A stretch of 64,000 bases of DNA. Origin: Phylloscopus collybita. Its lineage: Eukaryota; Chordata; Aves; Passeriformes; Phylloscopidae. This document shows positions 36,701 through 48,096 of this stretch, one piece after another. A model generated the notes under the pieces. The model was not told where the DNA came from. It worked only from the letters and a program-made list of their open reading frames with translations, and searched no databases. Positions within the stretch are counted from its first letter, which is position 1, and the number at the start of each line of letters is the position of its first letter. Location: assembly GCA_027886175.1 (NCBI GenBank), contig JAJNNQ010000005.1, forward strand, positions 3,105,001-3,169,000. Reading direction: 5' to 3'. A program made the translations under genes and the position numbers.

Positions 36701-39700
36701 AGTTTTCTCTGGCAATGAAGCCCTTAATAGCAGCCTGAGATTTCTGAAGGCTGACCCTGTGCTATTTGTACCCACCTCATCTCCAGATGCAGGTCCTTAT
36801 GAATAAAGCCACTTAGAGGGGACATTATAACTTAATTCTGTGATTAATGATTTGGATTCTGCTGGTAAACAAACTCCACTGCAGAGGGACAATGCTGGAG
36901 CCAAAGAAAGGGGCAAGAGTACACTGGCCCCTTCATCTGCTGATTATTAAGTTTTCTGGGATGTAATTATTTTTTTTTCTTCTCTGATCCGTGTGGTCTG
37001 GTGTCCATTTAATCTGCAGTCTGAAACTGCATTTTGCAAAAGGTGAAAAATGAGGGATCTGATGGGTTCCTACAGGCTGGAAGAAAAGTGTGGAGCTGAC
37101 TCCCAGTGCAGGGCTGCTCCCCACAGCTCTTTTAGATGTGACCATTACTGCCACTGTGCTGAATGGATTTCATATGATGGCATAAATCTGTCAATTAGGA
37201 TTGCAATTAGCATCCCTGACTAATCCTGCCCATGCTGGGGAGTTGCAGCGTGTGAGTTCCTCACCAAAGGGGATGGTTTTGTTTCTTTGGTATTCCACTT
37301 CAGTGCCAGTTGACAACTGCAGCAGTGGGGGATAGGACAGAAAATCGAGTTTTCTTTGAAGTGGGAGGTGAAGGGTTGGTTTGAAGGGTTTCTGAAGAGG
37401 GTGAGGTCTTGGTTCTCCTGTATTACATGAAATTCTAAATTCAAATTCCCATTATGCAGCAACTCCTACAGGTTTTCTTTAAAATGAATGCTCCAAAGTT
37501 GCTCTGAACTTCATAAAGGACTTTGTCACATGGATTTGTCCTCGTGGTCTCTGATAGCACAGCTCTTAAAAGTCTCATAAAAATGAAGTTATTCTTAACT
37601 GTGTAAACACACCCTCCCCACCATCATATTCTATGGCAAAGCCTTTTTATACTCTCTTAACAGTGTAAACAGATTTTTTATTTAAAAAAATTAATATCTG
37701 TAAGCAATTAATGTGCTAAGATTTAATGATGAAAATAATCCAGTCTTCAAACGTGACTAAAACATAACCAAAAAAACCCCAAGGAACAACAAAAAGTTGA
37801 TTTGGGCACCGTGTTTTGGTACAACATCTGGAAACAAGGGATTTCTTTCTCTTTTTTCATGATTTTCTTTATGCCAGTAGAGGGCACAACAGTTTAAATC
37901 ACATTTATTTCATACACAGTGGGCCATAATAGAGGCAATTTAAAAATTCATAGAAAAAAAAACCCATCTATTTCCAATAATGAAAATTTTGTGGCATTTC
38001 CCTGTATTATCCAGGAACTGCTAATAGCAAAAAGAATGTTGTTTAAATGATTTTGCATTCCACAACTGCAAGAGTGTTTGAGTGTTTCTGTCGAGTTCAC
38101 TATCAGAAAGCAAATTTTTGGGCAATGGGATTAAGGGAAGGAAAGATAATGAGATGGAAGTGCATGAATAGAATAAAACCAGTGTTAATTTAAACCCAAA
38201 CCCCCATTAATTTCCTTCTTCTAAATAATAGGAGTTGGAATGTTCGTGACTTTCTAATCAAATTTTATACAAAAACTTGGTAAACTTCCTGTACAAATCA
38301 CCTCTGCAATGGGGAACAAAATCTTGGGGTAATTTTTCATTGTATTATTCCATCTGACATCCATGTAAAGGGAATTAGAGAGGCTTGGGACAAACCACGG
38401 CTTGAAAATGACTAAACAGCAGTTCTACTTTTCATGCATACCTTAGGATCCTTTCATCCCAGAGTTTATTTCTGGAAAGGCTTTGAAAAATCCTCAAGTC
38501 AATAGATTAATAGCTTACCTGGAATTGTAAAGGAAAAATTAATTAACAGAAAGAGCATCCAGTGGGACAAAGTTTAATACAACACAGAAAAAAACCCAGG
38601 AACTTGTTTTCTTCCACTCTCTGGCCAACATCTCTAAAGTTTTGGAGCCAGCTCCGTGCAGGGTTTCAGTGAGTAGAAAACCTGATATTGGATTGATTAT
38701 AATGCTGAAATTAGAGATGTTATCTTCCAGCCAACCAGCACTCTGCTGTCAGGGAAAGTTTGACAGAATTATTGAAGAACGTGGAAAATTGCCAGCCATG
38801 GGTGGAATTGGTGTTTGGGAGAGGGGCACAAGAAGGATCAACAGCAGAAACTGGGAAAATAATATATGATCAACTGGAATTCTCTTAGAATTTTCCTTTT
38901 GTTTTATCATTCTCAAAGTATTTTCAAGTCTGCTTTCAACGTGTTAAGGTTCACAAGTGGCCTGATGCTGAGCTGCAGGGATATTCTGGCTGGAGGTCAC
39001 TGACATGCTGCTTTCCTTATTTTTCCTGCTCAAAGACATTTGCACAGGGTCATTTGTATTCATTACTGATGCAGAGTTTTCCCATCAGGGTATTTACAGA
39101 CCTCAAAATTATTAATATTTGATTTAGGGAGGTATTCTTAACCTGGGCAGGAATTGAGGCGTGTGTTTTCATGGAGACAAATGTAAATAGTGGCTGAAAT
39201 ATGTCACCAAATCCAAGCTCCTGGGGCCCTTTTTTGCCTTGTTTGTCTCTCAGGTAGGCTGGTTTTCATTTTGTTCCTTTCCAGGTCACTGTTATTTATG
39301 CTCCTTGTTTTATCTGGCTGCATCTGATCCTGCTGGCAAAGGATTAAATGCATTTACCTTTTCTTCCCCTCAGACATGTTTGGGATGCCTGAGCTAACTC
39401 ATGAATGAAACTGCATAATGCTGAAGCCTGATCCTACTTTATCATATTAACATTTCAAGTGTCAGATGCTTTTTAAAGTTCTACAGAATTACTCCTTGGC
39501 TGCATGGAAGGGGCTGTGTAAGAAATGGCTGAAGGGATGAAGGCAGTTCCTGATGTTTGGCTGCCATGAATTCCCCAGCTAGGAGGGAAAGCTTTGGAAA
39601 AGACTGAAATCCTGCATCACATTTGCAAGCAAATATTGTCCCATTACAGAAAGCACTTAAAAAATGTGAGTTAAGCTCTTTGGAGTAGAATGAAAAATCT

Positions 39701-40559
39701 CTGTAAGAAGGGAAGGAGGAGGAGCTGCTGTTTCCTCCTCTCCTTGGTGTGACAGTGCCAGTGATCACATTTCAGAGCACTTTTCAGGAGTATTTCTTTG
39801 CTGGTCAAATATTTACCAACCACATTCTACTGGCAATGGCTTCCTGTGCTTTGGTCTCTGTCTTCACCCCCTGAACAGCAAATTCACAGTCATGTTCTGG
39901 ATTCATTTATCCTCTGTGGGTTCACCTCCTCAAAAGTCAGTTCGAGCCCAGGAGAGGAGTCATTTCTCCTCCAGAGAGAGCCTCCTGCCCTGTGAGAGCT
40001 CCTCAGCACACTCTAAACAAAATCTCTCATTTCTTTAATAAACTAAGCTGAGCTTCCAGTGGAATTAAAACCTCTCATTTAGAAAATGTTCCATATTTAG
40101 CAAACTTGAATAGTACATCAGCCAATTTGTTGGGAACAAAGGATGGCAGGGGTGGTGGGAATAGAATTTTGTGTTTAATTGGATTTGATTAGGAAAGTTA
40201 CACAGCCCATCACTCAGCTTCCAGGACAGCCATAAAATGCCTTTGCCTTCCACTGAATTGCTGGCCAGGCCTCCAGGCATCAGCCTGGCTCCTGCTGAAC
40301 ACTTCAGCTCAAGGTTGCCAGTTAATGGGTAATGATAAGAATTGATCCCTTGCATTTTAATGGGGGTGACAAAATCAGGCAGAAGAACTGCAAAAATAAC
40401 TTGAAATATAGGGGAGTGATCGTATTTTAATGCCTGGTAGCTGCAGATGTTCAAATTACTGTAATGCTATTAAAATGAGTAGCTATTAATACACAAATAT
40501 TTCAACGACACATGAAAGCAGAGTCAAAAAAAAAAAAAAAAAAACAACCCTGAAATAAT
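27780..40559. other. Long AT-rich non-coding stretch without recognised elements
   Basis: I found no gene, RNA or recent transposon in this 12.8-kb interval, which is unusually poor in young repeats. Open frames reach 155 codons at most (32003-32470, minus) and show no recognisable domain. Isolated exon-like pieces exist, such as one ending before GTGAGT at 35565, but at background frequency. Old repeats and conserved non-coding elements may be present but cannot be recognised without comparison. Confidence 0.55.
40526..40544. repeat. Poly-A tract (19 A)
   Basis: A pure A run with no recognisable retroposon upstream of it. Confidence 0.95.
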
Positions 40560-41260
40560 GACAAAACTAAAATTGCCTGTTTATTGGAATTAGCCTTCAA
40601 TCACTTCTTTCTAATGGGCAAAAGGCTGCACGTCTGACAGCACCACTCTCATTGCTCTCCCTCTCTGAGTTCACAGATTGCTTTTATGCCTCCATCTACC
40701 TATATATGTGAAATCGTTTCCCCATTTTAATTTTCTTTCTCTGTGATTTCAAGATATTGTATATCAGTTTGCACTCGCCGGGCACTTAACCTCCCTATTA
40801 TCATTTCCTTTCTGTGCGGTGCTCTCCAGCACAATTGCACATAATCCACTTCCTTTGATGGGTTTGGGAACAGTCACTGCGGCCTGCTGCAGGTCCTGCC
40901 TGCATTAAGGACATTTGCATCCACAGAACACCACTGGGGTTATTACAGAGGTGTAAACCCTTAATGCAGACTCTGTCAGGGCAAAGTGAAGCTTCCAGTG
41001 CTGCACTTTAATCCAGCCACAGAATTAATTTCCTTAACGCAGACAGGGCCTCTCATTAAGCCTCCCCCCTCCGGCCCTTCCCTCCTGCTGCTCCCAACAC
41101 CAGTTGCACTCTCCATTTATTAGCACCAGCAGCAGCTCATGGAGGCAATGAAATGGGAATTTTAAGACGCTCGGTGATTTAATCAATTGGGTTTGATGCC
41201 AAAGGAAGTGTTACCATTGAATTCAGTGAAATTGGACCAGAGCTGTGCTGGCTGCTTCTG
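40560..41260. promoter_or_regulatory. Candidate distal enhancer-like element
   Basis: This 0.7-kb interval is free of recognisable repeats and carries many homeodomain-type cores: TTAATG, AATTAATT, ATTAAG, TTTAATCAATT. It also has TAATCC at 41009-41014, the core preferred by OTX/PITX-class (K50) homeodomains. It further includes CpG-containing words that are rare in the neighbourhood. Such features are common in conserved developmental enhancers, but conservation could not be examined. Confidence 0.25.
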
Positions 41261-44079
41261 AGAAGAGAATTATTTTAAGGTAACACCTCCCAGGCCTGTG
41301 GAGAGCAGGATTATCCAAAGTGGGGGCAAAATCCAGCTGATATTGGGGTCAGTGCTGGTGACCATGGACCAGGCAAGGCAGTGAATGCAGCTTATCCTGT
41401 GGCACCACCATACCAAGGAATCTCCCCTTGATACAGATACCCCCCAAAAACCCCCAAAACCCAGTTGTTACAGCTGACCTTGATCTTGAAAGAATTGCAC
41501 AATCTCCTAACTGTGCCTGCAGATCAAGGCCTCAGATTAGTTGGAATCAGTGTCAGCTTAAGAAGGGAAACATCACTTAAAAATTAGGAAGATTAAATTG
41601 ACATCAAGCACTTCTCTTGAAATAAGAATCCCATAAGTATAAGGGGAAAGAGTCGATTTTCTACTCATTTATCTGCATCCTATATTTTGTCTATATATTT
41701 TTGCCGTTGCCAAAAAAAAGTGGGCCGCTCTAACCTTTACACCTAGAAGGACTGAAAACTAAATTTTCAACACATTTTAAATTTATTCTTAAAATTCTAC
41801 TTTCTAGTGGCTGTTTCAGTTAATTGAAACTGGTGGTGATTGTCAGTGGTAAGACCAGACTAATGGTCCATTGAGCCCCATTGGTAAGATCCCGCTTTGG
41901 CAATGTCCTAGAGATGTTTTACAAACCAAGCTCAGCTTAAGCTTGAGATGAGTTATTTGGTATTTCTGCCAGTGGTAAGAGAAACTCTTCAAAAGCTAAA
42001 GCAGCTGGGAGAAAAGCAGTGATTGATTTTTTTTTTTTTCTGAAGGAATTTACAGCATATCTGAGCCTGCTTGTTACTGGTGGCTAAATTCCCATCTAAA
42101 ATTTGAAAAACAAGGTTTGTCAAAGCAGGACACAAAAGTTATATGGGCAAACCATGTGGAGAAAACATGAGCATGGAAAAATTGCTTGGAAATGGACACA
42201 GCAACTGAAGCAGGGAACAGTGAGAGGGTGTAGTTAACAGGAGCAAAAGCTCAGCTGATAGCTCAGGTCTACACCAGCTGCCACCAGGATGGACAGGGTT
42301 AAACCAGGTCTTTAAAACAAGTTATTAATTGGGAAGTTTAAATATGATCTTCATGTACCTGCTTACACCTGTGCAGGGTTTTTTTTCCCGCTTTGATTCT
42401 TAGGAAGCATTTATTAGACAACACTAGAGTAGAAGCATTGCTGTTCTTCACATGCAATTTCAGAGAGCTGTCAGCAGTGATGTCTGAATGACAAGTGGAA
42501 ATGAAAAAAAATCATTAGCTGGAAGGAGCATGAGACTGGCAATTAAGTTGTTATTATTGAATGTGAATATTGCAGTGGGTTCAGAAGCCCCAGATGGCAG
42601 AAGGGCGGCACAGGCTCAGGGGCTGTGTGAAAACATTCCAGGTAACCTCAGAGAATTCACTGTCTGCAAATTGCTTCCCTTCAGTAAGTACATGGTGATA
42701 CTGCAGCTTTGCTGTGTTTTCTGAAATGAATACAGGGAAAGCACTTACAAACCCACTATTTCTGCATGCCTGGGTTGCTGGAAAATAAGTGAGGGGAAGA
42801 GTGGGTTTTGTCCTTTTTAACTTGTCATCTTAAAGATTAGAGTCATCTTTTCAACCTCACAATCTCATAAAGTGCCTCTCTGACAAACTTAAAATAAAAG
42901 CGTCTTTTAGGTGGCCTAACTTGATACCTATGATAGGAATTTGAAGTCCTTGACTTAACAGAAATTGAAAAAATATATTAGTTGGCCAAAGGAGTCCAAA
43001 GATGGGGCTGGGCTGGAGGTGACAAAGGACACCAGGCAAGGCGAGCTGCAGGATGCATTTTCAAAATTTGAACAGCCTCTGGGGTCGGTCAAGCATAAAA
43101 ATACAGGCTACCCTTCTCACGCTGGCCCTGCACAGCTAAAGCTGATATTTCCATGTGGAGAGCTGTGCCACAGGTCCCCGACCTTGTCAGCTCTCATAAG
43201 GCTCGGCTGTTGTGAATACGTGACCAGCAGAGCTCTGAGGAAGCCAAATCTGCATTTGGGGTTTGTTCCTGCCCCGTGCTCAGCCACTGCTCCTCTGAAC
43301 CCCACAGAGGAGTTCTCAGCCACCACGCACCCACCTGAGCTGGAGCTTGCTGGGGAACTAAGGCTTGACCCCAGCCCTAACCAAGGCTTTGTGCAATAAT
43401 AACTGAAAGTCAGTATTATCTTCCAGGCAAAAGCCCAAAGTGGAGTTTCAGAGGTGTGGTGGGGTTATCAGACTGTGCTCCATCAGCTCCAGACAGGCTG
43501 AGAGCACCTTCCTGCTCTGTGCCAGGCTGAGCTGGACCTCGTGGGTACCAATCTCTGTGCTCAGCTCACAGTAACTCATTAAATCCCTGCAATCCCATCA
43601 TCTCCACGAGTCCTATTTGATCACACTCTGCCAATTAAAAATGCATCTTGTTTTTCTGAGCTAATTTATTTTTTGACATCCCTTCCTCAGACCAGTTCCA
43701 CATTTCATTACAGAAGTGGCAACGCTTCTGTGCTGGACATTTCTTAATTATAGACCTGCATATGCATGGTAAAGGAAGGACACCTCTTCAGGTCAGGGCT
43801 CCTACACCAAGTCTGGGTCAACAGATGCTGTGTCAAGTCTCTACTATCCCCAGAGGAGATGTCATTGCCTCTCAGCCAGCACATTTCAATAATTCATGAC
43901 ACAACTGGACAGAAAGGGAAATGGAGGTGGCAGTGACTTAAATCTTATTCGCTGAAGAAGCAAATTATTTTCCTCATGCCCTTCCTCCTTATGCCATGAC
44001 AGCAAAGCATCACCACGCTGTCCAGAATTCCTCTGTGTACAAAAGGACAGCCATCAAGTCCTTTCTCCCTTCTGGGAAG
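41261..44079. other. Non-coding stretch
   Basis: No supported gene. The open frame 42965-43399 (plus, 144 codons) has no recognisable domain. A short T run is present near 42030-42040. Confidence 0.6.
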
Positions 44080-44541
44080 GTCCCAGCACAGGGAGGAGCT
44101 GGAGCTGCTGCAGAGAGCCCAGAGGAGGCTCCAGGAGGAGCAGAGGGATGGAGCAGCTCTGCTGGGAGGAAAGGCTGGCAGAGCTGGGATTGTTCACCTG
44201 GAGAGGAGAAGCTTTGGGCTGAGCTCAGGGTGGCCTTGCAGGGCCTGAAGAGGATACAGGAAACATGGAGAGAGAGTGTTCGAAAGGGAGAGAGGGCAGA
44301 GGGAAGGGTTAGATGGGATATTGGGAAGAAATTCCTGCCTGTGAGGGTTCTGAGGCCCTGGCACAGGGTGCCCAGAGCAGCTGTGGCTGCCCCTGGATCC
44401 CTGGCAGTGCCCAAGGCCAGGTTGGACATTGGGGCTGGGAGCAGCCTGGGACAGTGGGAGGTGTCCCTGCCACGGCAGGGGTGGCACTGGGTGGGCTCTA
44501 AGGTCCCTTTTCACCCAAACCATCCTGTGGTGCTGTGATTG
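44080..44541 (+). mobile_element. CR1 LINE fragment, plus strand
   Basis: The 3' part of CR1 in sense orientation, from CCCAGCACAGGGAGGAGCTG through GCTGTGGCTGCCCCTGGATC to CACCCAAACCATCCTGTGG. About 190 bp of its left half is identical, apart from one base, to the CR1 at 62317-62512. Both therefore belong to one young subfamily or have exchanged sequence. It is 5'-truncated. The 180-codon plus-strand and 139-codon minus-strand open frames across it are repeat artefacts. Confidence 0.94.
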
Positions 44542-44929
44542 ACTCTATTACAGCAACACTTCACTGTGGCTCTGAAGACAAAATCATCCCTGGCAAAATT
44601 CGATTTCAACTGAGGCACAGGGAGCTAATGCACACTTTATTATAACACACAGTTCACTGTGCTTTGGGATGCTGAAAGATAATTCAGGTTTCAGGAAATT
44701 CAGTACTACCTGCTCAAAAAAAAAAAAAAAAAAAAGACTTAAAGGTATTCTGCTCAGCCTTAATTACACCACACAGCTCTAATGCTGCGATCAACTGGAG
44801 CCAGATCCAATAAAACCTCCACCCGGCTCCTGCACAGCGACCTACGTGAACCTGACTCTTTCCTTGGGCTTCCAGCCCAGAAACGAGATGGAGTTTTTAT
44901 TTAAACCATAACGCCTCAACTTTCCCCGG
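44542..44929. other. Non-coding stretch left of the CpG island
   Basis: No gene. It contains a 20-base A tract at 44716-44735 and a TTTTTATTTAAACC motif near 44897. That motif is the only TATA-like word close to the island's left edge. Confidence 0.5.
44716..44735. repeat. Poly-A tract (20 A)
   Basis: A pure A run about 170 bp to the right of the CR1 end. Confidence 0.95.
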
Positions 44930-46350
44930 CAGCGCATCCACCCTGAGCGGGTGGATCCAGCGGGGCTCTCGGGGGAAACATCACCGCCGCCAGCCGAGCA
45001 TCCCCGGCGCCAGCGGGCTCTGCTGTGTGCGGAGGGGCTGGGCTGTGCCGGGCTGTGCTGTGCCGGGCTGGGCTGTATCGGGCTGTGCTGTGCCGGGCTG
45101 GGCTGGGTTGGGCTGTGCCGGGCTGGGCTGGGCTGTGCCGTGCCGGGCTGGGCTGTATCGGGCTCTGCTGTGCCGGGCTGTATCGCGCTGGGCTGGACTG
45201 GGCTGGGCTGTACCGGGCTGGGCTGGGTTGGGCTGTGCCGGGCTGGGCTGTGCCGGGCTGTGCTGTACCGGGCTGGGCTGTGCCGGGCTGTGCCGGGTTG
45301 GGCTGTGCCGGGCTGGGCTGTGCCGTGCCGGGCTGGGCTGTATCGGGCTCTGCTGTGCCGGGCTGTATCGCCCTGGGCTGGACTGGGCTGTACCGGGCTG
45401 GGTTGGGTTGGGCTGGGCTGTCCATCCCCGGGGCGGTGAGCAGCCGAGCAGCGGTGGGCGGGAGATCGCGCCGGGCCCGCCCCGCCGCCGGCAGCGCGGC
45501 CAGCGCCGCTCCAGAAGAGGCGCCGGGAGCCGCGGGAGCCGCAGGATTACGGCGCTGGCTCCGCGGGGAAGGGCAGCGCTGCGGCGGCTGGAAAGGCTCG
45601 GCTGCAGGTGGGCAACTTCGGGGAACAAAGTTGGGCAGCGGCTGAGGGGAGCGCCGAGCCCCCTGCATCCCTCGGGGGGGGGATGGAGCGGGGGAGCCGG
45701 GCTGGGAGAGCGGGCACCGGGGACACGGGCTCCGGGGACCCGGAGATGGCTCCGGGCGGGCGGCGGTGCCTCGGGAGGGTCCCCGCCGGGCTGGGAGATG
45801 CAGCTCCAGGCACGGGCGCTCGGTACGTGCCGCTGCCCGCCTGGGTGATCCTCTCTGGTGGCATTTGCGAGCTCCTCGCCTGCCTGCGGGGAGCTGCTGT
45901 CCCCCCCAATCCGCCCGTCCCGGGGGCCAGGGCTCCGCCAGGCGTCCGTGGCTCCCCCGAGGGCTGGGGATGCGCCCCGGCTCCGGCAGCGCCGGAGCGT
46001 GCGGCTGCTGCTCCTCGGAGCGTTTGCACGGGGTTTGGGTTTTTCCTCCCCTCTAGGATTGTTCTGAGCCTGGAGTTGCCCAAGTTGTAAAGCTGGGCAG
46101 CTCTGGCTTTGCTTTTAATCAAGTGCTAATTGGCTCAAATGCGAGAAGGCGCGTACGGGAGCTCGCCCCCCGCTCTGGTGCCGGTGGGGATCTGGCGTGT
46201 TGGTTTCAAACAGCCCCCGCACCACGCCAGTCAAGGCTCCTTGAAAAGCCTTTTCCTTTTTTTCCTCTCGAATGAGAATTTCGCTTTTTGTGCCCGTCCC
46301 TCGCGGCCGTTCGGGTTTGAGGCGATCCCTGGACTTTGCCGACAGCCGGG
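44930..46350 (+). promoter_or_regulatory. CpG island, putative promoter
   Basis: This is the only sustained CpG-dense, GC-rich stretch in the window; CpG is densest at about 45420-46060. It holds GGGCGG boxes, the Sp1/KLF site, at 45431-45436, 45456-45461 and 45754-45759. CpG islands of this size in birds and mammals mark promoters of many genes. A donor-like GCAG-GTGGGC at 45606/45607 could end a first exon, and ATGs in good context occur at 45681 and 45745, but I recognise no protein. The plus direction is inferred from the G+T-rich sequence to the right. A bidirectional promoter is possible. Confidence 0.7.
45036..45420. repeat. Array of 77 pentamers within the CpG island
   Basis: The 385 bp divide exactly into 77 pentamers without any insertion or deletion. 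Most are GGCTG; the rest are variants such as TGCCG, TGCTG, TATCG, TACCG, GGTTG and GACTG. A block starting at 45136 recurs at 45321, 185 bp (37 pentamers) later, with the same order of variants over at least ten units. Because the unit is 5 bp and free of stops, all frames on both strands stay open, giving proline/alanine- or cysteine-rich pseudo-proteins of up to 273 codons. These are not genes. Confidence 0.95.
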
Positions 46351-46456
46351 GCAGGGCAGACCCAGCCGGCCGCCAAGTTTCAGCGGTGGCTGGGCACAGC
46401 CGCTGCCTCCGCTCCCCGAACAGCCTCGGCAGCGTTTGCCTGCTCTGCTGCTCCTT

Positions 46457-46645
46457 CTCTCACCACTGCTCTGCCTGCTCTCACCACTGCTCTGCCTGCT
46501 CTCACCACTGCTCTGCCTGCTCTCACCACTGCTCTGCCTGCTCTCACCACTGCTCTGCCTGCTCTCACCACTGCTCTGCCTGCTCTCACCACTGCTCTGC
46601 CTGCTCTAACCACTGCTCTGCCTGCTCTAACCGCTGCTCTGTCTT
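46457..46645. repeat. 21-bp minisatellite, nine units
   Basis: Nine head-to-tail copies of CTCTCACCACTGCTCTGCCTG. The first seven are identical; the last two differ (CTCTAACC...). The unit length is a multiple of three, so an open frame repeats LCLLSPL and other frames are also open. These are not genes. It lies at the right shoulder of the CpG island. Confidence 0.97.
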
Positions 46646-48041
46646 CTCTCTTGCAACTTTCTGTTCGCGGTTCGTACCTGGCTGGCTGCGAGCTGCTGGC
46701 GTCCCCTGCATCCCGATGTGTGACCTTGTTGGCAGTCCAGGGTGGTGCCTGGCTGTGGTTAACCCAAATCCCAGCACCGTTTGGTTGGGGAGTGGTCCAG
46801 CAATCGCCTTGGGTGGGAGCTGGTTAGTCGGGATTACTTTACTGGTGCCACTGGCACACGCACAGAAGTCAATCCTGATTTTTTAGCTGCTCTCGATGTG
46901 CGTGTTTTGCACGAGGGGAAAGAGTGTCGGTATTTTTATTGTGAGTGCAAAAATCAAAACCAAGACTTCATGAACGACAAAGGAACTTTCCAAAGTATCG
47001 ACTGCTGTATTTTGCAAGAGAAACTTGAACTCTAGCTTAAGCTGCATGCCAGGCTTGTTCAGTGATGTATTTTTTAAACGTTATCTGGGAAATCATGAAC
47101 AAAAAAATATTAGAATCAGGAGTGATACTAATACTAATACAATACTGAACTTGTAAGCACTGAAAGCGTGTTACTACCCCATGTGGAATTGTTCCAGAAA
47201 GTTGTTTATCATGCAAGAGACTTCCCACAGTAATCTGGCAAATGGATTTATGAAAGCATTTGAAGGGAGTGACTGGTGAGGGTGTTTGAGTCTTGCCAAA
47301 ATGCTGCCGAGGTGGTGTTGGGGCTGCAGCTGAAGGCACAGAGTGCTGTGAGCTCTGTCCTGCCACGCTGGCTCTTCCCTGCTCCTCCGGGCTCCCACAG
47401 CATCCGCGGTTCTTCTGCTTCCCTCTCTCCAGCATTGCCTTGCACTGCAGGGGATGGATGAGCTGCAGGTTTGGAGCTGGAAGCAGGGTTGTTTCCGGGA
47501 ATAAAGCAGTGGGAGGTGCTGCTGGGAGCACAGGTAATGGCAGTGGGGATTTTCCAGAGTGGGTTTTGTGGGTGGCGCCTCAGTGAATAGAACAGGTAGG
47601 GTTTGGCTGGCTGATCTGATGCTTGGTTTTTGCTGTGTTAAGGAAGTTAAAGCACTGGATTTTGGAGGGGTTTGGAGCTGCTGTGGGGTGGTGACAAGCT
47701 CTGGTTGGTGATTCCTGTAGCTCTGTCACTCACTCACCTCCAGTGCTGGTGACCTGAGTTGGGGTCTTGTCCAGAAATGCGACACCCTGCAAATCCCTGA
47801 GCTGGATGTGATACATGGACCTACCGAAAGAGCTTTTCTTTTAATTCCTAAAGATCACATCACCATAGCTAAGGAGCCATACCATATTTCCCTGTCACTT
47901 TTCTGTGATGCTTCTCTTGGAGTTTCCACCCACAAACAAATGCTTCCAAGCACTTGTGCAGGGGCGTTGGTTTTGGTTGGTTGTTTTTGTTGGTTTTTTT
48001 TTTCCGAGTAAGCCTCGCTGTCTTTGATGTTGTTTATGTTT
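46646..48041. other. CpG-island shore and probable intron start
   Basis: No supported exon or repeat. CpGs thin out across the interval, as expected just downstream of an island promoter. The short open frame at 46781-47035 has no recognisable domain. Confidence 0.5.
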
Positions 48042-48096
48042 ATGTTGTTGTGGTGTTGCTTGTGGGAGTTCTCCCATTGCAATACCACAAGAACAT
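48042..48096. other. Long foldback (imperfect inverted repeat)
   Basis: The 55-nt segment pairs 48042-48068 with 48071-48096. It has eight outer positions with one G-G mismatch, ten continuous pairs with one G-U, a small 2/1 internal loop, and seven inner pairs with one G-U. This gives 24 pairs around a very short loop (TT). A loop this short is less typical of a microRNA precursor than the hairpin at 17969. The word ATGTTGTTGTGGT of the left arm recurs directly at 48101-48113. Confidence 0.45.

Noticed and set aside
42965..43399. 144-codon plus-strand open frame
   Set aside because: No domain, no acceptor or donor structure and no recognisable family.
44916..45848. Long open frames on both strands (up to 273 codons) around 45 kb
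   Set aside because: They are produced by the stop-free pentamer array and CpG-rich DNA; all frames are open and the peptides are five-residue repeats without homology.
46130..46886. Leucine-rich and cysteine-histidine-rich open frames
   Set aside because: They translate the 21-bp minisatellite, whose unit length is a multiple of three.
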